Shown here: in pieces, positions 53,659-62,912 of the stretch
Layout: the number at the start of each line of letters is the position of its first letter
Position numbering within the stretch: position 1 is the stretch's first letter
From: Roseiarcus sp963805295
GTDB lineage: Bacteria; Pseudomonadota; Alphaproteobacteria; Rhizobiales; Beijerinckiaceae
DNA: 64,000 nucleotides
Assembly: GCA_963805295.1 (NCBI GenBank)
Contig: CAWDTW010000078.1
Coordinates: 6,292 to 70,291, forward strand
Direction of reading: 5' to 3'
Notes under the pieces: generated by a model
Databases searched by the model: none
Told to the model about the DNA's origin: nothing
Seen by the model: only the letters and a program-made list of their open reading frames with translations
Translations under genes and position numbers: made by a program

Positions 53659-55598
53659 ACCCGACTTGAACAGTAAACTCGCCCTCGCGCGTGCAAGGCA
53701 TTGATATTATTGAGGGCGGTCAAGCATTTTCTCAAAATGTAGTGCCGCGTGTGCGCAACATGTCCGCTTGATATTTGGCGACGAATCGCTTTGTGTGGTG
53801 CTCTGTTGTGAGAGCCCCATGTTCTTCCGCCTCAAGAAGTCTGGCGACCGCGGCTACGTCCAGATCGTCGAGAACAAACGCGAAGGCGCGGCCGTGCGCC
53901 AGACTGTGATCGCCAATCTCGGCCGCGCCGACGACTTGGTCGCCTCCGGCGCGCTCGCCTCGCTTCTTGCCTCGGGCGCCAAGCTCACCGATCAGGTGTT
54001 GCTCATTGCCTCGCTCGACCAGGACGCCGAGGGTGCGCTGTCGGTCGCGGCCAAGCGGATCGGCGGGCCGTTGTTGTTCGGCAGGATCTGGGAGCGGCTC
54101 GGGATCGACGCCGTGCTGGCCGGGTTGCTGAAGGAACGCGCGTTCGAGTTCGCGGTCGAGCGGGCGGCGTTCGTCGCCGCCCTGCATCGGCTGTTCGTCT
54201 CGGGCTCGGACCGCGACTGCGCCTCGTGGATGACGGATTACGACATCCCGGGCGCCGAGGGGCTCGAGCTGCATCACTTCTATCGAGCCATGGCCTGGCT
54301 CGGCGAGGAGTTGGAGGAGAAGCCGGCTGGGGCGCTCGCGCCGCGCTGCGTCAAGGACCTGATCGAAGAGAAGCTGTTCGACCGCCGTCGCGATCTGTTC
54401 ACTGACCTTTCCGCCGTGTTCATGGACACGACGAGCCTGTCGTTCTCCGGCGAGGGCGGCGAGACGCTGGGCGAGCACGGCTATTCCAGGGACTACCGGC
54501 CCGACCTGAAGCAGATGATCCTCGGCCTCATCGTCGACGGCGACGGCCGGCCGATCTGCACCGAGATGTGGCCGGGCAATACCGCCGACGTGACGACGCT
54601 GCTGCCGGTCGTCGACCGCTTGCGCCAGCGCTTTTCGATCGGTCGGGTCTGCGTCGTGGCCGACCGCGGCATGATCTCGGCCGCGACCATCGCCGGGCTC
54701 GAAGAGCGCAAGCTGGAATACATCCTGGGCGCGCGCGAGCGCTCCGACGCCGTCGTCCGCAAAATCGTGCTCGAAGACGACGATCCCTTCGTGCCCCTCC
54801 TGATCGAGCGCAAGAGGGGAGAGACGCAGCTCTTCGTCAAGCAAGTGAAGCTCGAGGGCGTTCGCTATGTCGTCTGCCGCAACGAAAAAGAGGCCGAGAA
54901 CGACCGCAAGGATCGCGAAGCGATCGTCGCCGCGCTCGATGCGCAATTGAAGAAGGGCGACAAGGCGCTGATCGGCAACTCCGCCTATCGGCGGTATCTG
55001 CGCAAAGTCGGGGCCAAGGGCGGGCGGTCATTCGAGATCGACGCCGGCAAGCTCGCCGAAGAGGCGCGCTTCGACGGGATCTTCGTCCTGCGCACCAACG
55101 CCAAGGTCACGCCGTTGCAGGCGGTCCTGCGCTACCGCGATCTGCTCCAAGTCGAGGACCTCTTCCGCAGAACCAAGGCGATCATGCGCACGCGGCCGAT
55201 CTTCCATTCCTCCGACGCCGCCATCCGCGGGCATGTCTTTTGTTCCTTCCTGGCGCTGTCGATGCAGAAGCATCTCGACGACCTCGCGCGCCAAGCCGGC
55301 CTCGTCCAGGAATGGAAGGACCTCCTGCGCGATCTCGACCGCCTGCAACAGCTGCGCATCCGCCACCGCGGCGCCGATTGGCTGGTGCGCGCCGACGCTG
55401 CGCCTAGCGTGACCTCCCTCTTCAAATACGCCGCGTCGCCCTGCCGCCGCGCGCCCGTCAGGCCCGTCCGCCGCCGCCCCCGCCCAAACGCGCCCGAAAA
55501 CGCCGCGGCCGCCCAAGGCGTAGTGCCACGTCGACTTGAATTTTGCCGGAACGCCAACACAATCAACCACTTGCAAAAATCAGGTGTTCAAGTCGGGT
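53659..55598 (+). mobile_element. IS1634-like insertion sequence
   Basis: A perfect 14-base inverted repeat, ACCCGACTTGAACA at 53659-53672 and TGTTCAAGTCGGGT at 55585-55598, brackets an IS1634-type transposase gene. A related GTAGTGCC(G/A)CGT motif occurs in direct orientation at 53740 and 55519. The length (1.94 kb) fits the family. I did not find a target duplication, so exact ends are tentative. Confidence 0.65.
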
Positions 55599-55681
55599 TT
55601 GAGATCAATTGGCGTCGGTCAAAACGCGTTCAACTCACACTCGAACAAAGAGCTAACTACGGACGGTCGCTTTCAGTCTGA
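53819..55681 (+). CDS. IS1634-family transposase
   Basis: From ATG 53819 (MFFRLKKSGDRGYVQIVENKR) this IS4-like DDE transposase contains VFMDTTSLSFSGEGGETLGEHGYSRDYRPDLKQMILGLIVDGDGRPICTEMWPGNTAD (first Asp), VCVVADRGMISAATIAGLEERKLEYILGAR (second Asp) and RYRDLLQVEDLFRRTKAIMRTRPIFH (Glu). Beyond about SVTSLFKYAA the frame becomes Arg/Pro-rich and crosses the IS end; in another frame the tail reads PPKRARKRRGRPRRSATST and stops near 55540, which looks like the true C-terminus, implying a further single-base shift near 55430. Confidence 0.88.
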   Translation: MFFRLKKSGDRGYVQIVENKREGAAVRQTVIANLGRADDLVASGALASLLASGAKLTDQVLLIASLDQDAEGALSVAAKRIGGPLLFGRIWERLGIDAVLAGLLKERAFEFAVERAAFVAALHRLFVSGSDRDCASWMTDYDIPGAEGLELHHFYRAMAWLGEELEEKPAGALAPRCVKDLIEEKLFDRRRDLFTDLSAVFMDTTSLSFSGEGGETLGEHGYSRDYRPDLKQMILGLIVDGDGRPICTEMWPGNTADVTTLLPVVDRLRQRFSIGRVCVVADRGMISAATIAGLEERKLEYILGARERSDAVVRKIVLEDDDPFVPLLIERKRGETQLFVKQVKLEGVRYVVCRNEKEAENDRKDREAIVAALDAQLKKGDKALIGNSAYRRYLRKVGAKGGRSFEIDAGKLAEEARFDGIFVLRTNAKVTPLQAVLRYRDLLQVEDLFRRTKAIMRTRPIFHSSDAAIRGHVFCSFLALSMQKHLDDLARQAGLVQEWKDLLRDLDRLQQLRIRHRGADWLVRADAAPSVTSLFKYAASPCRRAPVRPVRRRPRPNAPENAAAAQGVVPRRLEFCRNANTINHLQKSGVQVGFEINWRRSKRVQLTLEQRANYGRSLSV

Positions 55682-57003
55682 CCGCGGAGCGCTCGTGCGC
55701 GTCTTAGTGCGTTCTCCCGCAATAAATTGTAGAGAGGCGGGTCGCGGAGCAGGGTAGGAGCCAGCATCGCCACAAAACATGCGCCCAGCATCGGCAAGAG
55801 CATCGTGACGCTTGCCGTCATCTCGGTGACAAGCACGATGCCGGTCAGAGGAGCCCGCACCACTCCGGTAAAGAAGGCCGCCATGCCGACGACGGCAAAT
55901 CCCTCGGGCTGAATACCGAGATCGGGAAATGCCAGACGAAAAAGCAGTCCGATGAACAGGCCGAGTTGCGCGCCCAGCACAAGCAAGGGCGCAAACAGCC
56001 CACCCGGCGTCGCCGCGGCGTACGACACCGCGCCGAGCCCGAGCCTGAGCAGGAACACCAGTGGAAGCGTTGCAAGCGCCTCAGCCCCCAGCAGTGTGCG
56101 CTGAGTGATCGCGTCGCCGCCGCCGACGAGATCGGGCCTGAACCAAGCCAGCGTCCCGACGGCCGCCCCGATAAGTCCTGCGCGCAGTTCTACTGGCCAC
56201 CGGGCGAGCCGCTCGGCGGCGGCGAGCGTCGCGAGCAGCGTGCGGTTATAGACGATCGCCAGGAGCCCGGCGGCCGCGCCAAGAACAAAGTAGAGCGGCC
56301 TCGTTTCAGCTCCAGGATAGTCCAATGCTTCAACATGGAAGTCCGTAACGTCCCCGAGCAGCATGCGGGATACTGAGATGGCGGTCGCCGAAGCGCCGAG
56401 CGCCACGATCGCAATGCGGGGCTCGAAACGGCGCACCAATTCTTCCAGGACGAAAACGGCGCCGGCGATCGGCGCGTTGAACGCAGTCGCGAGGCCAGCG
56501 CCGGCGCCGGCGGCGAGCAGCACCCTGCAGTCCGGCCAACTGCGGTGGAACACCTTTCCGAAAAGGTGGGCCATGGTCGCGCCCATCTGGACGCTCGGCC
56601 CCTCACGACCGAGCGCCAGTCCCGACCCGATCGCCAGCACCCCGCCGACGAACTTCACCGGAATGATGCGAAACGGCGCTTCCGGCAGCTCCTCGTTCAA
56701 CACCGCCTCTACGTGAGGGATGCCGCTCCCCGATGCGTAGGGCGAGAACCGGCGAACCAGCCATGCCGCGACGAGAGTCGCGGCGGCGCAAGCACTCGCA
56801 ACAGTCAAGAACCCCATAAGCTGTTCGCCATGCGCCCAGCCTATCAAGGCGTCGCGCATGCGGTCTGCTTTCTCGAGCGCGAGCCGAAATAGCGCTCCGA
56901 CGAGGCCGGCTGCCGCGCCTACGACCGGCGCCAACAGCGCCAGCGCGAGAAGATTTCCCGGGCGGTCGTCGGCCTCGACTGGAACGTTCTGGTTGCGGGA
57001 CAC
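55657..57003 (-). CDS. ClC-family chloride channel/antiporter
   Basis: The 448-residue membrane protein has the three ClC selectivity signatures: GSGIPHVE, GREGPSVQMGATMAHLF and the later GGLFAPLLVLGAQLG, along with AFNAPIAGAVFVLEEL. About ten to twelve hydrophobic helices are present and there is no CBS domain. In GREGPSVQ the position of the gating glutamate is kept, compatible with a Cl-/H+ exchanger such as ClcA. ATG at 57003 (MSRNQNVPVEAD). It is convergent with the IS1634-like transposase, whose reading frame overlaps its last codons. Confidence 0.92.
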   Translation of the reverse strand: MSRNQNVPVEADDRPGNLLALALLAPVVGAAAGLVGALFRLALEKADRMRDALIGWAHGEQLMGFLTVASACAAATLVAAWLVRRFSPYASGSGIPHVEAVLNEELPEAPFRIIPVKFVGGVLAIGSGLALGREGPSVQMGATMAHLFGKVFHRSWPDCRVLLAAGAGAGLATAFNAPIAGAVFVLEELVRRFEPRIAIVALGASATAISVSRMLLGDVTDFHVEALDYPGAETRPLYFVLGAAAGLLAIVYNRTLLATLAAAERLARWPVELRAGLIGAAVGTLAWFRPDLVGGGDAITQRTLLGAEALATLPLVFLLRLGLGAVSYAAATPGGLFAPLLVLGAQLGLFIGLLFRLAFPDLGIQPEGFAVVGMAAFFTGVVRAPLTGIVLVTEMTASVTMLLPMLGACFVAMLAPTLLRDPPLYNLLRENALRRARALRGQTESDRP

Positions 57004-57310
57004 GGGCGTGAATCCCCTCTGCGGTCGAAGCGAAACATGCCGGCCTCAACTCGATCGAGATGATCGAGTCGACACGATGATAGCTGATCAACGATCCGAA
57101 CGTCTCGACCATGGGATCTCTGCGCAAGCTATTTGTCGATGGCATCGAGCTTCAAGCGCTATGTTGCGCAGCCCGCACGGAGACAAATTTTGAGAGGGAC
57201 GAATTCGAGCGGCTCGGCGACCGAAATGCGCCATACCTCTAAGCGCCTTTGGACTCGGCCGGAACTTCGGTCTGCCGCGAACCGGACGCCCGGGTTTCCA
57301 GCGTCGCTCG
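57004..57310. other. Intergenic region between the MFS gene and the ClC gene
   Basis: The 307-base interval should carry the promoter of the ClC gene. No gene or clear hairpin was seen; a palindromic stretch CTCGATCGAGATGATCGAGTCGACACGATGATAG near 57051-57083 contains repeated GATCGAG units but matches no site I know. Confidence 0.4.
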
Positions 57311-58756
57311 CTACTCTGCTCCGACCGTTTCGAGATTGACGCCGGTTGTGTTGATCCGGAACGCCCAGGTCACAAGAGCGCCAAGTAACGACGTGCAGAC
57401 CAGGATGGTAAGGAGGGCTTGGGTCCCGATGTCGGCGAGCAGGATCGGGAACAGGAAGGCGGTCGAGACCGCGCCGATTTTTGCGAAGGCCGCCGCGAAG
57501 CCTGCGCCCATGCCGCGGACCGCAGTCGGAAACACTTCCCCCGCCAGCAGATAGGTCTGTGAGTTGGGTCCCATGTTGGTCATGAAGTTGAAGATCATGA
57601 AGCCGGCGAAAATCATAGCGATCTGCGAACCGCCGGTGAAATAGGCCGAGGAGGCGGCTATCCCGAGGCCGATCGCGCAGCCGATGAATTCAACAATCTG
57701 CAGGCGAATGCTGCCGAAGCGGTTCACCAGCAGGATCGCCGCGATGATGCCTACGATCAGCAGGAGATCGATGAAGCCCGAACCCCTGGCCGCCAGCTCG
57801 TCGTTGTTGATGAGATCGGCGATATTGCGCACATGCGCCGTTTTGTGGCCGACCGCGGAAGCAAGAATGGTCGGGGTGAAAATGCCGATGCCATAGGTTC
57901 CGAGATCCTGTAGGAACCAGGGAACCGAGGCGAGGATTGTCGCGCGGCGGTTGGCCGGCGCAAACAGCGCGGCGAAAGTCTGCTGCGCCTTCTGAGCGGC
58001 CGGCGTGGCGAGTTTCACGGCCTTGGGATAGGCCGGGTCCCGCTTGAGGAGGCGGCCGAGCTGGTTTTCCGCGTCGCTCTCGCGTCCCCGGATCAAGAGC
58101 CAATGCGCGCTTTCGGTGATCCGGAACCGCGCGATTGCGACGATAAGGGCGGGGATCACGGCGGTCGCGTACATCCACCGCCAGGCCCCGATCTCCGGCA
58201 CGTTCTTGAGGACGACGTAGCCGACGACAGTCCCGGTCAGCGCGCCGAGCGCCTGGAAGCCGAACGCGCCAAGCACCAGGCGCCCGCGCATCGCGCTCGG
58301 GATGCTCTCGGAAATGATGACATGCGGGGTCGGATAGTCGCAGCCGAGCGCGACGCCGAGGCCGAACAGGAAGAAGACGAGCCAGAAATAACTAGGGGCG
58401 AACACCAACATGCAAAGAAAGCCGAGGAAAATGAACATCTCGACGATGAACATTCGCTTGCGGCCGAAGTAATCCGACAAGCCGCCGAGTCCAATCGCCC
58501 CGACGAGAATGCCGAACAGGCTCGCCGCTCCGATCACCCCGTGCTCCGCTTTCGTCAGCCCGAATTCCTCGCCGATCAGCGGCATGGCGACGCCGGTCAT
58601 GAAGACGACGAGCCCCTCGAAGAATTTTCCCGCCGCGGCCAGCGTCCAGATGAGCCATTGCATGCCGGTCATCGGCGTCGCCTTGACCGACGTCCCGTCG
58701 CCCCAAAGCGGGGTCTCGTCGATATAGGACTGGACGGAACGCGGGCCGATTGGCAC
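57311..58756 (-). CDS. Major facilitator superfamily transporter, start possibly lost
   Basis: A 12-helix MFS permease of the sugar/metabolite type. Motifs: LVVFMTGVAMPLIGEEFGLTKAEHGVIGAASLFGILVGAIGLGGLSDYFGRKRMF (MFS signature GxLaDrxGRk), LFGLGVALGCDYPTPHVIISESIPSAMRGRLVLGAFGFQALG, and FGSIRLQIVEFIGCAIG. A large central loop (about 210-280) precedes helix 7. The start used here is a GTG at 58756 (VPIGPRSVQSYIDETPLWGDG), only 6 bases from the CTAG target of an IS1182 element. The IS may have removed the native upstream region or start. The substrate is unknown. Confidence 0.85.
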   Translation of the reverse strand: MPIGPRSVQSYIDETPLWGDGTSVKATPMTGMQWLIWTLAAAGKFFEGLVVFMTGVAMPLIGEEFGLTKAEHGVIGAASLFGILVGAIGLGGLSDYFGRKRMFIVEMFIFLGFLCMLVFAPSYFWLVFFLFGLGVALGCDYPTPHVIISESIPSAMRGRLVLGAFGFQALGALTGTVVGYVVLKNVPEIGAWRWMYATAVIPALIVAIARFRITESAHWLLIRGRESDAENQLGRLLKRDPAYPKAVKLATPAAQKAQQTFAALFAPANRRATILASVPWFLQDLGTYGIGIFTPTILASAVGHKTAHVRNIADLINNDELAARGSGFIDLLLIVGIIAAILLVNRFGSIRLQIVEFIGCAIGLGIAASSAYFTGGSQIAMIFAGFMIFNFMTNMGPNSQTYLLAGEVFPTAVRGMGAGFAAAFAKIGAVSTAFLFPILLADIGTQALLTILVCTSLLGALVTWAFRINTTGVNLETVGAE

Positions 58757-58765
58757 GGGCGCTAG

Positions 58766-60359
58766 CAGCCTGTCGGACTGGGGGTTGCGGTTGATCGCCG
58801 CGAATGATTTTGGCGGTTGCGGCGGCGCCGAGCGTTGGGTTGGGTGCAGAAAGCGGTTGAAGGGGCCGGAGATCGGCGTTTCCTGGGGACCTGTCTGCCG
58901 AGCCGGCGCACCTCAGCCTTGTCAGGCCGGGACGAGGGCGAACATCCGCTTGATGTTCCAGGCCATGGTGACGAGGCTCCATTCGCCGCGCGCGCCCGCG
59001 AGGCCGCGCAGCGAAAATTGACGGAATCCCAGCGCCGATTTGATGATCCCGAACACCGGCTCCGACATCTGCTTGCGCAGCGCGTAAAGCGCCCGGCCTG
59101 CCGGCGTCTTCAGCCGATGCGCCATCGCCTCGACCGGCGTTGGATCTTGCGGCGCTTCCGGCGCCGCTTGGAAGCGCTCGGCCAACGGCGGATGATGCGG
59201 CTGACGGCCCATGGCGATCAGCGGTTCGATCCCCGCCTTGTCGCAAGCCGCGACGTTCGCCGCGCTGAAATAGCCCGTATCCGCCAGCAGGCATTCGGGC
59301 TTGCCCAGTTCGTCGGCAAGAGCCTCGATCTTGTCCAGCATCGGTTCGAGTTGCTGCTTGTCGTTGGGCGCCTGGCTCACGGCGCTCGCCACCACCAGCA
59401 GATTTCCCGCCGCCACCGCGGCCTGGGCGTTGTAGCACTGATCGAAGCCGCCGCCGGCCACCGGCATGATGCGCAACTCCTCGTCGGTCAGGTTGATCTG
59501 GTCGTTGGGGCGCGGCCCCTCGACCGGAGGTTCGGGAGGCTTGCCGCGGGGCTTTTTCCCGCTCGCCTCCGCCTTCGCCTGCCGCGCCGCGAGCCTGGCT
59601 TCGTGCTCCGCCTGCTCGCGCGCATGGCGTTCCTTGGCCCGCGCCTCGATCTTCGCCCGCGCCTCGGCCAGCTTGCGCAACCGCTCCTCGCGCCGCGCCA
59701 GTTCGTCCGGTATCGACATGCCGTCGGGAATGTCCGCCGCGTCGGCCGCTTCGGCTTTGGCCATCAGATCGGCGACCTCGGCTTTCAACTGCGCCTCGAC
59801 CTTGCCGGCGTGTTCATAAGACAGCGCGCTGTGCCGGCTGGCGTTGGCGTGAATCTTCGTGCCGTCCAGCGCCACCGTCCCCATCTTCAGAACGCCCATC
59901 TCCCGCGCCAGCAGCAGCACTTGAACGAACAGAGCTTCGATCTCCGCGAGAAAGCGCCGCCTGAAGGTCGCGATCGTGTCGTGGTCGGGATGATCGTTGG
60001 CCGCGATGAACCGGAACGCCACCAAGTCATAAGTCGCACGCTCCAGCTTGCGGCTCGAAAACACCCCCGTCGCATAGCCGTAAACCAGAAGGCCCAGCAG
60101 CATTCGCGGATGATACGACGCCGACCCGGAACCGCGATAACTGCCGCTCATCGCGCGAAGATCGAGCCCGTCGACAACCTCCACGACAAATCGCGCCAGA
60201 TGTTTCTCGGGAAGCCATTCGTCGACCGAGGGAGGCAGCAAGAACCCCGTCTCGCGATCGATCGTACGAAAATTGCTCATCAAAAAAGCCCGCCGCCCTG
60301 CGCGAATCAATGCCTGATTCTAGCGTAATCGCAGGCGCGGCGTTAAGTCCGACAGGCTG
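58766..60359 (-). mobile_element. IS1182-family insertion sequence (complete)
   Basis: The 1,594-base element has perfect 14-base inverted ends (CAGCCTGTCGGACT and AGTCCGACAGGCTG) and is flanked on both sides by CTAG (58762-58765 and 60360-60363), the palindromic 4-base target typical of IS1182. One intact transposase gene is present. It lies right at the 5' end of the MFS transporter gene. Confidence 0.93.
58922..60280 (-). CDS. IS1182-family transposase
   Basis: From ATG 60280 (MSNFRTIDRETGFLLPPSVDEWLPEKHLARFVVEVVDGLDL) the roughly 452-residue protein has the N-terminal domain (YHPRMLLGLLVYGYATGVFSSRKLERATYDLVAFRFIAANDHPDHDTIATFRRRF), VALDGTKIHANASRHSALSYEHAGKVEAQL (first Asp), ECLLADTGYFSAANV (second Asp) and a C-terminal EPVFGIIKSALGFRQFSLRGLAGARGEWSLVTMAWNIKRMF (Glu). 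A central coiled coil (EERLRKLAEARAKIEARAKERHAREQAEHEARLAAR-like) is normal for this group. The frame is intact. It could also act on the MITE at 52.2 kb. Confidence 0.95.
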   Translation of the reverse strand: MSNFRTIDRETGFLLPPSVDEWLPEKHLARFVVEVVDGLDLRAMSGSYRGSGSASYHPRMLLGLLVYGYATGVFSSRKLERATYDLVAFRFIAANDHPDHDTIATFRRRFLAEIEALFVQVLLLAREMGVLKMGTVALDGTKIHANASRHSALSYEHAGKVEAQLKAEVADLMAKAEAADAADIPDGMSIPDELARREERLRKLAEARAKIEARAKERHAREQAEHEARLAARQAKAEASGKKPRGKPPEPPVEGPRPNDQINLTDEELRIMPVAGGGFDQCYNAQAAVAAGNLLVVASAVSQAPNDKQQLEPMLDKIEALADELGKPECLLADTGYFSAANVAACDKAGIEPLIAMGRQPHHPPLAERFQAAPEAPQDPTPVEAMAHRLKTPAGRALYALRKQMSEPVFGIIKSALGFRQFSLRGLAGARGEWSLVTMAWNIKRMFALVPA

Positions 60360-60363
60360 CTAG

Positions 60364-60584
60364 GATTTGGCCCCAACTGTCCGTCAGACCGTCAAACGCT
60401 GGATTACGGACCTAAGACGCTTGCAAGGGGCCTCAGCGCGCGACGATCGCACCACAGTATTTATCAGGCTTCTAAGGCGCGCAAAGAACACTGCGTTGCT
60501 GTCGATGGCTTCCATGAGATTGCGAGTCCAAATTCGATGACGCGGCGGGACAGTTTGGGCGATAAATCGCAGCGCGGGAAGCGG
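60364..60584. other. Gene-free stretch right of IS1182
   Basis: No gene is seen. Joined across the CTAG to the MFS gene, the minus strand stays open for about 20 codons (ending RNPAFDGLTDSWGQILA-like) before a TAG, with no start codon, so the original start of the MFS gene is not evident here. Confidence 0.4.
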
Positions 60585-60900
60585 CTATTCGTCCGAAACC
60601 GTGAGCCCTGCCGGACTGAAATGTCGCGCCGGCGCGTCCCGCCGAGCCGAGGCGCTTGGCCGTGCGCATTGGCTCCGGATGCGGGCCAGGCCGCGCGTGT
60701 CCTCGTGCGTGACGGGCCAGTAGGCGTGGGTCGCGCGCCGCCCCGGGGCGATTCCGCGCACGAGGTCCTTGAAGCGTCGGGCTATGAATGCATCCGCAAC
60801 TCCGAGGCCGAGCCCGGAGCGCATCTCTTCGAGCTGCGTCACCGCACTCGTGCATTCGAAAAGCGTTGGAGCGCCGCTTAGAGCTCGCGCAGAAAAGCGT
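60585..60900 (-). pseudogene. LysR-family C-terminal fragment
   Basis: The frame reads SGAPTLFECTSAVTQLEEMRSGLGLGVADAFIARRFKDLVRGI and RRATHAYWPVTHEDTRGLARIRSQ. The pattern of QLxxxRxGxGLGV, followed by YWxVTHxDxRxxARIR, matches the end of the LysR substrate-binding domain. The N-terminal DNA-binding domain is absent and the last 25 residues are atypical. It is a remnant in a decayed accessory stretch. Confidence 0.5.
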
Positions 60901-60921
60901 GAAGGCGGCCAAGGTACCGCG

Positions 60922-61400
60922 TCAGTTCCCCTGCGGCTCGCTCCAGCGAATTTCGCGCACGCCTCGACCGAGCTTGCGTCCGAGGAGGTTGCGAAGCGTC
61001 ACGCCATCTGCATAGCCAACCGCTGGGGCTATCTTCTCCACGTCATCACTGGAAGTCAGCAGCAGATGCACAGCACGCTCGACACGCAGGGCTTGGAAGT
61101 AAGAGAGCGGGCTCTTGCTGAGCACGTCGTTGATGCGCCGCGCCAGCGTCCGCTTGCTCGCCCCGATTGCGTGAGCGGCCTCGTCAAGCGAAAAAGCGTC
61201 AGCAAGGTGGTCGCGAGCCCGACGCTCAAATCGCTGCACGAGCGGATCGTCGGGCGGGGGATAGTCGCCTTTATCGCGTAAGCCAACTGCGTCGGTCGCG
61301 AATCAACGATCAGGTAGCGCGCGGTCGTCGCCGCAAGCGACGGACTTGCCTGGCGGATCAGCCAGAGCGCCATGTCCATGTGGCTGAGCGCTCACCGCGG
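60922..61400 (-). pseudogene. GlxA/AraC-family regulator fragment with frameshifts
   Basis: Upstream frames give HMDMALWLIRQASPSLAATTARYLIVDSRPTQLAYAIK, the end of a DJ-1/PfpI-like domain. After a probable lost G near 61260 the next frame gives DDPLVQRFERRARDHLADAFSLDEAAHAIGASKRTLARRINDVLSKSPLSYFQALRVERAVHLLLTSSDDVEKIAPAVGYADGVTLRNLLGRKLG, a complete AraC-type DNA-binding domain. It is 5'-truncated. It may have acted with or been replaced along with the adjacent LysR fragment. Confidence 0.7.
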
Positions 61401-61831
61401 TGAGCACTCGGCCCGAGCGAACAAGTATGCGCCCGTCCTCGAGCCGAACGAGCGGATAGCACTAGCGGAGATACTACGGCGAGCCACCATGTCGTCGTTG
61501 AGGACCTCGCCGTTGGACGTGCGGATCACCCGCATCCGGCTCTCGGACAAGACCTTCACGCCTTCGTCCACGGCACGCGGAGTGTCTGCTCTTCGCCACC
61601 CTCGATCGAGCCGGTCGAGGTGCTTGGATCGAAGTAACGCGCCTTAGACGTCGGCTCTGAGGGCGGCTGCGTAAGCGGTCGCCCGGCCCGCGTATTAGGA
61701 GTACTGACTATGGCCGAGTCCGCGGCATCGGCGAACGACCGCTATTTGCGCAGAGCTGCCGCCCAGTGGCAACATGTCGAGCCGGATCATACCTCGTCCA
61801 TTTGTGATCAATCCGGCTCGGCGGGGCGAAA
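61401..61831. other. Unassigned accessory sequence
   Basis: The minus strand from about 61620 to 61450 reads DEGVKVLSESRMRVIRTSNGEVLNDDMVARRS, which looks coding but has no family I can name. No complete gene is present in the 430 bases. Confidence 0.35.
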
Positions 61832-62490
61832 TTACACCTGTGTTTGCTCCGCCAACTCCAAGGCGTCCTCTACCTCGATGCCAAGGTAGCGAACCGTGCT
61901 CTCGAGCTTTGTGTGGCCCAGCAAGAGTTGCACGGCACGCAAATTCTTGGTCCGCCGATAAATCAGAGAAGGCTTCGTGCGGCGCATCGAATGGGTTCCG
62001 TCAGCCGGCGGGATCGAGACCGATTTCCTCGACGAGGAAGTCGACAATTGCTGAACATATTGTCGGGTGCTTAAATGAGGCGAGGCATGAACACGGCTTG
62101 GAAAGGAGAAAGTCGTCAGGCGCGAGACTTGACCGTGCAATCCAGTCGGCCAGAGCGGTTCGGGTCGGTTCCGTGATCTGGGACTTTACCGGGCCTTATG
62201 GTCTTTTGTTGCGCTCCGATCGCCCGTGCAGCGATGCGCTCACCGTGGCAGGCGGGTCGAACCTTGAGCTCAGCAGATCGCAGGCTCGCAACTTGCTATA
62301 AATTCCAGAGATCAAAGAGCGCCAATTCCCGCGTTCGGCAAAAAATCTGAAGCCTCACTCGGATAGCCCAGATTTCCTTGAGTTTGAATGGCACCTTCTG
62401 ACCGACAAGTTTGCCTTTGTTCCAAGGTCTATGAACGACCCGAATTCCGAATTCATCCGTGGCAGGTCCCTCAAGGTTGGGGGAGACCAC
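61832..62490 (-). pseudogene. Tyrosine recombinase/integrase, multiple frameshifts
   Basis: The pieces, in order along the minus strand, are HRPWNKGKLVGQKVPFKLKEIWAIRVRLQI and RTRELALFDL (N-terminus), a broken middle with SKLRACDLL and QITEPTRTALADWI, then RVHASPHLSTRQYV, THSMRRTKPSLIYRRTKNLRAVQLLLGHTKLESTVRYLGIEVEDALELAEQTQV. The catalytic HxxR (THSMRR), LGHTKL and Tyr (RYLG) of a small (about 200-residue) tyrosine recombinase are preserved, but at least three frame changes separate the parts. It marks a former mobile or integrated unit. Confidence 0.8.
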
Positions 62491-62696
62491 AATCTGACGC
62501 TATCCTGTGAGGTAGCCGGCCGAAGTGACCGAAGCGGACGTTGAAGACCTGCATCTCGGACGAGCCCGGCGACCGGAGGGCGCTGCTTGCCGGACATAAG
62601 AACGCCGAGGTCAAGCAATACGCACTTTCACCCACGCGATGCGCAGCGGCCAAAATGCGGTGAAGTCGCTCGACAAAGCCTATGCGGGGAGGCGTC

Positions 62697-62912
62697 ATGA
62701 GCGAGGCGACGACAAGAACCGGCGCGCGGAGCGCTCAGGCAAAGACTGTCTCGCACTTCATAAAGGCGACTGTCGCGATCGAATTCTTGCGCGCTCAGCA
62801 TGGCGAGGCGAACGCCCGGAAGATGGCCTCGAAAAGAGCTGCGAAAGGCGAGGCGCGCGCGCGATCGCGCAGGCGCTTCGACTTCTGGAGCGAGGTTGTA
62901 CATGCAGATTGA
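62697..62912 (+). CDS. Small hypothetical protein
   Basis: From ATG 62697 the 71-residue product reads MSEATTRTGARSAQAKTVSHFIKATVAIEFLRAQHGEANARKMASKRAAKGEARARSRRRFDFWSEVVHAD. It is highly basic with a central helix-forming stretch and an aromatic C-terminus. An upstream in-frame ATG at 62682 also exists. The repeated EAxARxMAxxRAAKxEARARSRRRFDFW pattern looks conserved rather than random, but I do not know its function. The segments on both sides (62491-62696 and 62913-63226) hold no other gene I can support. Confidence 0.5.
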   Translation: MSEATTRTGARSAQAKTVSHFIKATVAIEFLRAQHGEANARKMASKRAAKGEARARSRRRFDFWSEVVHAD

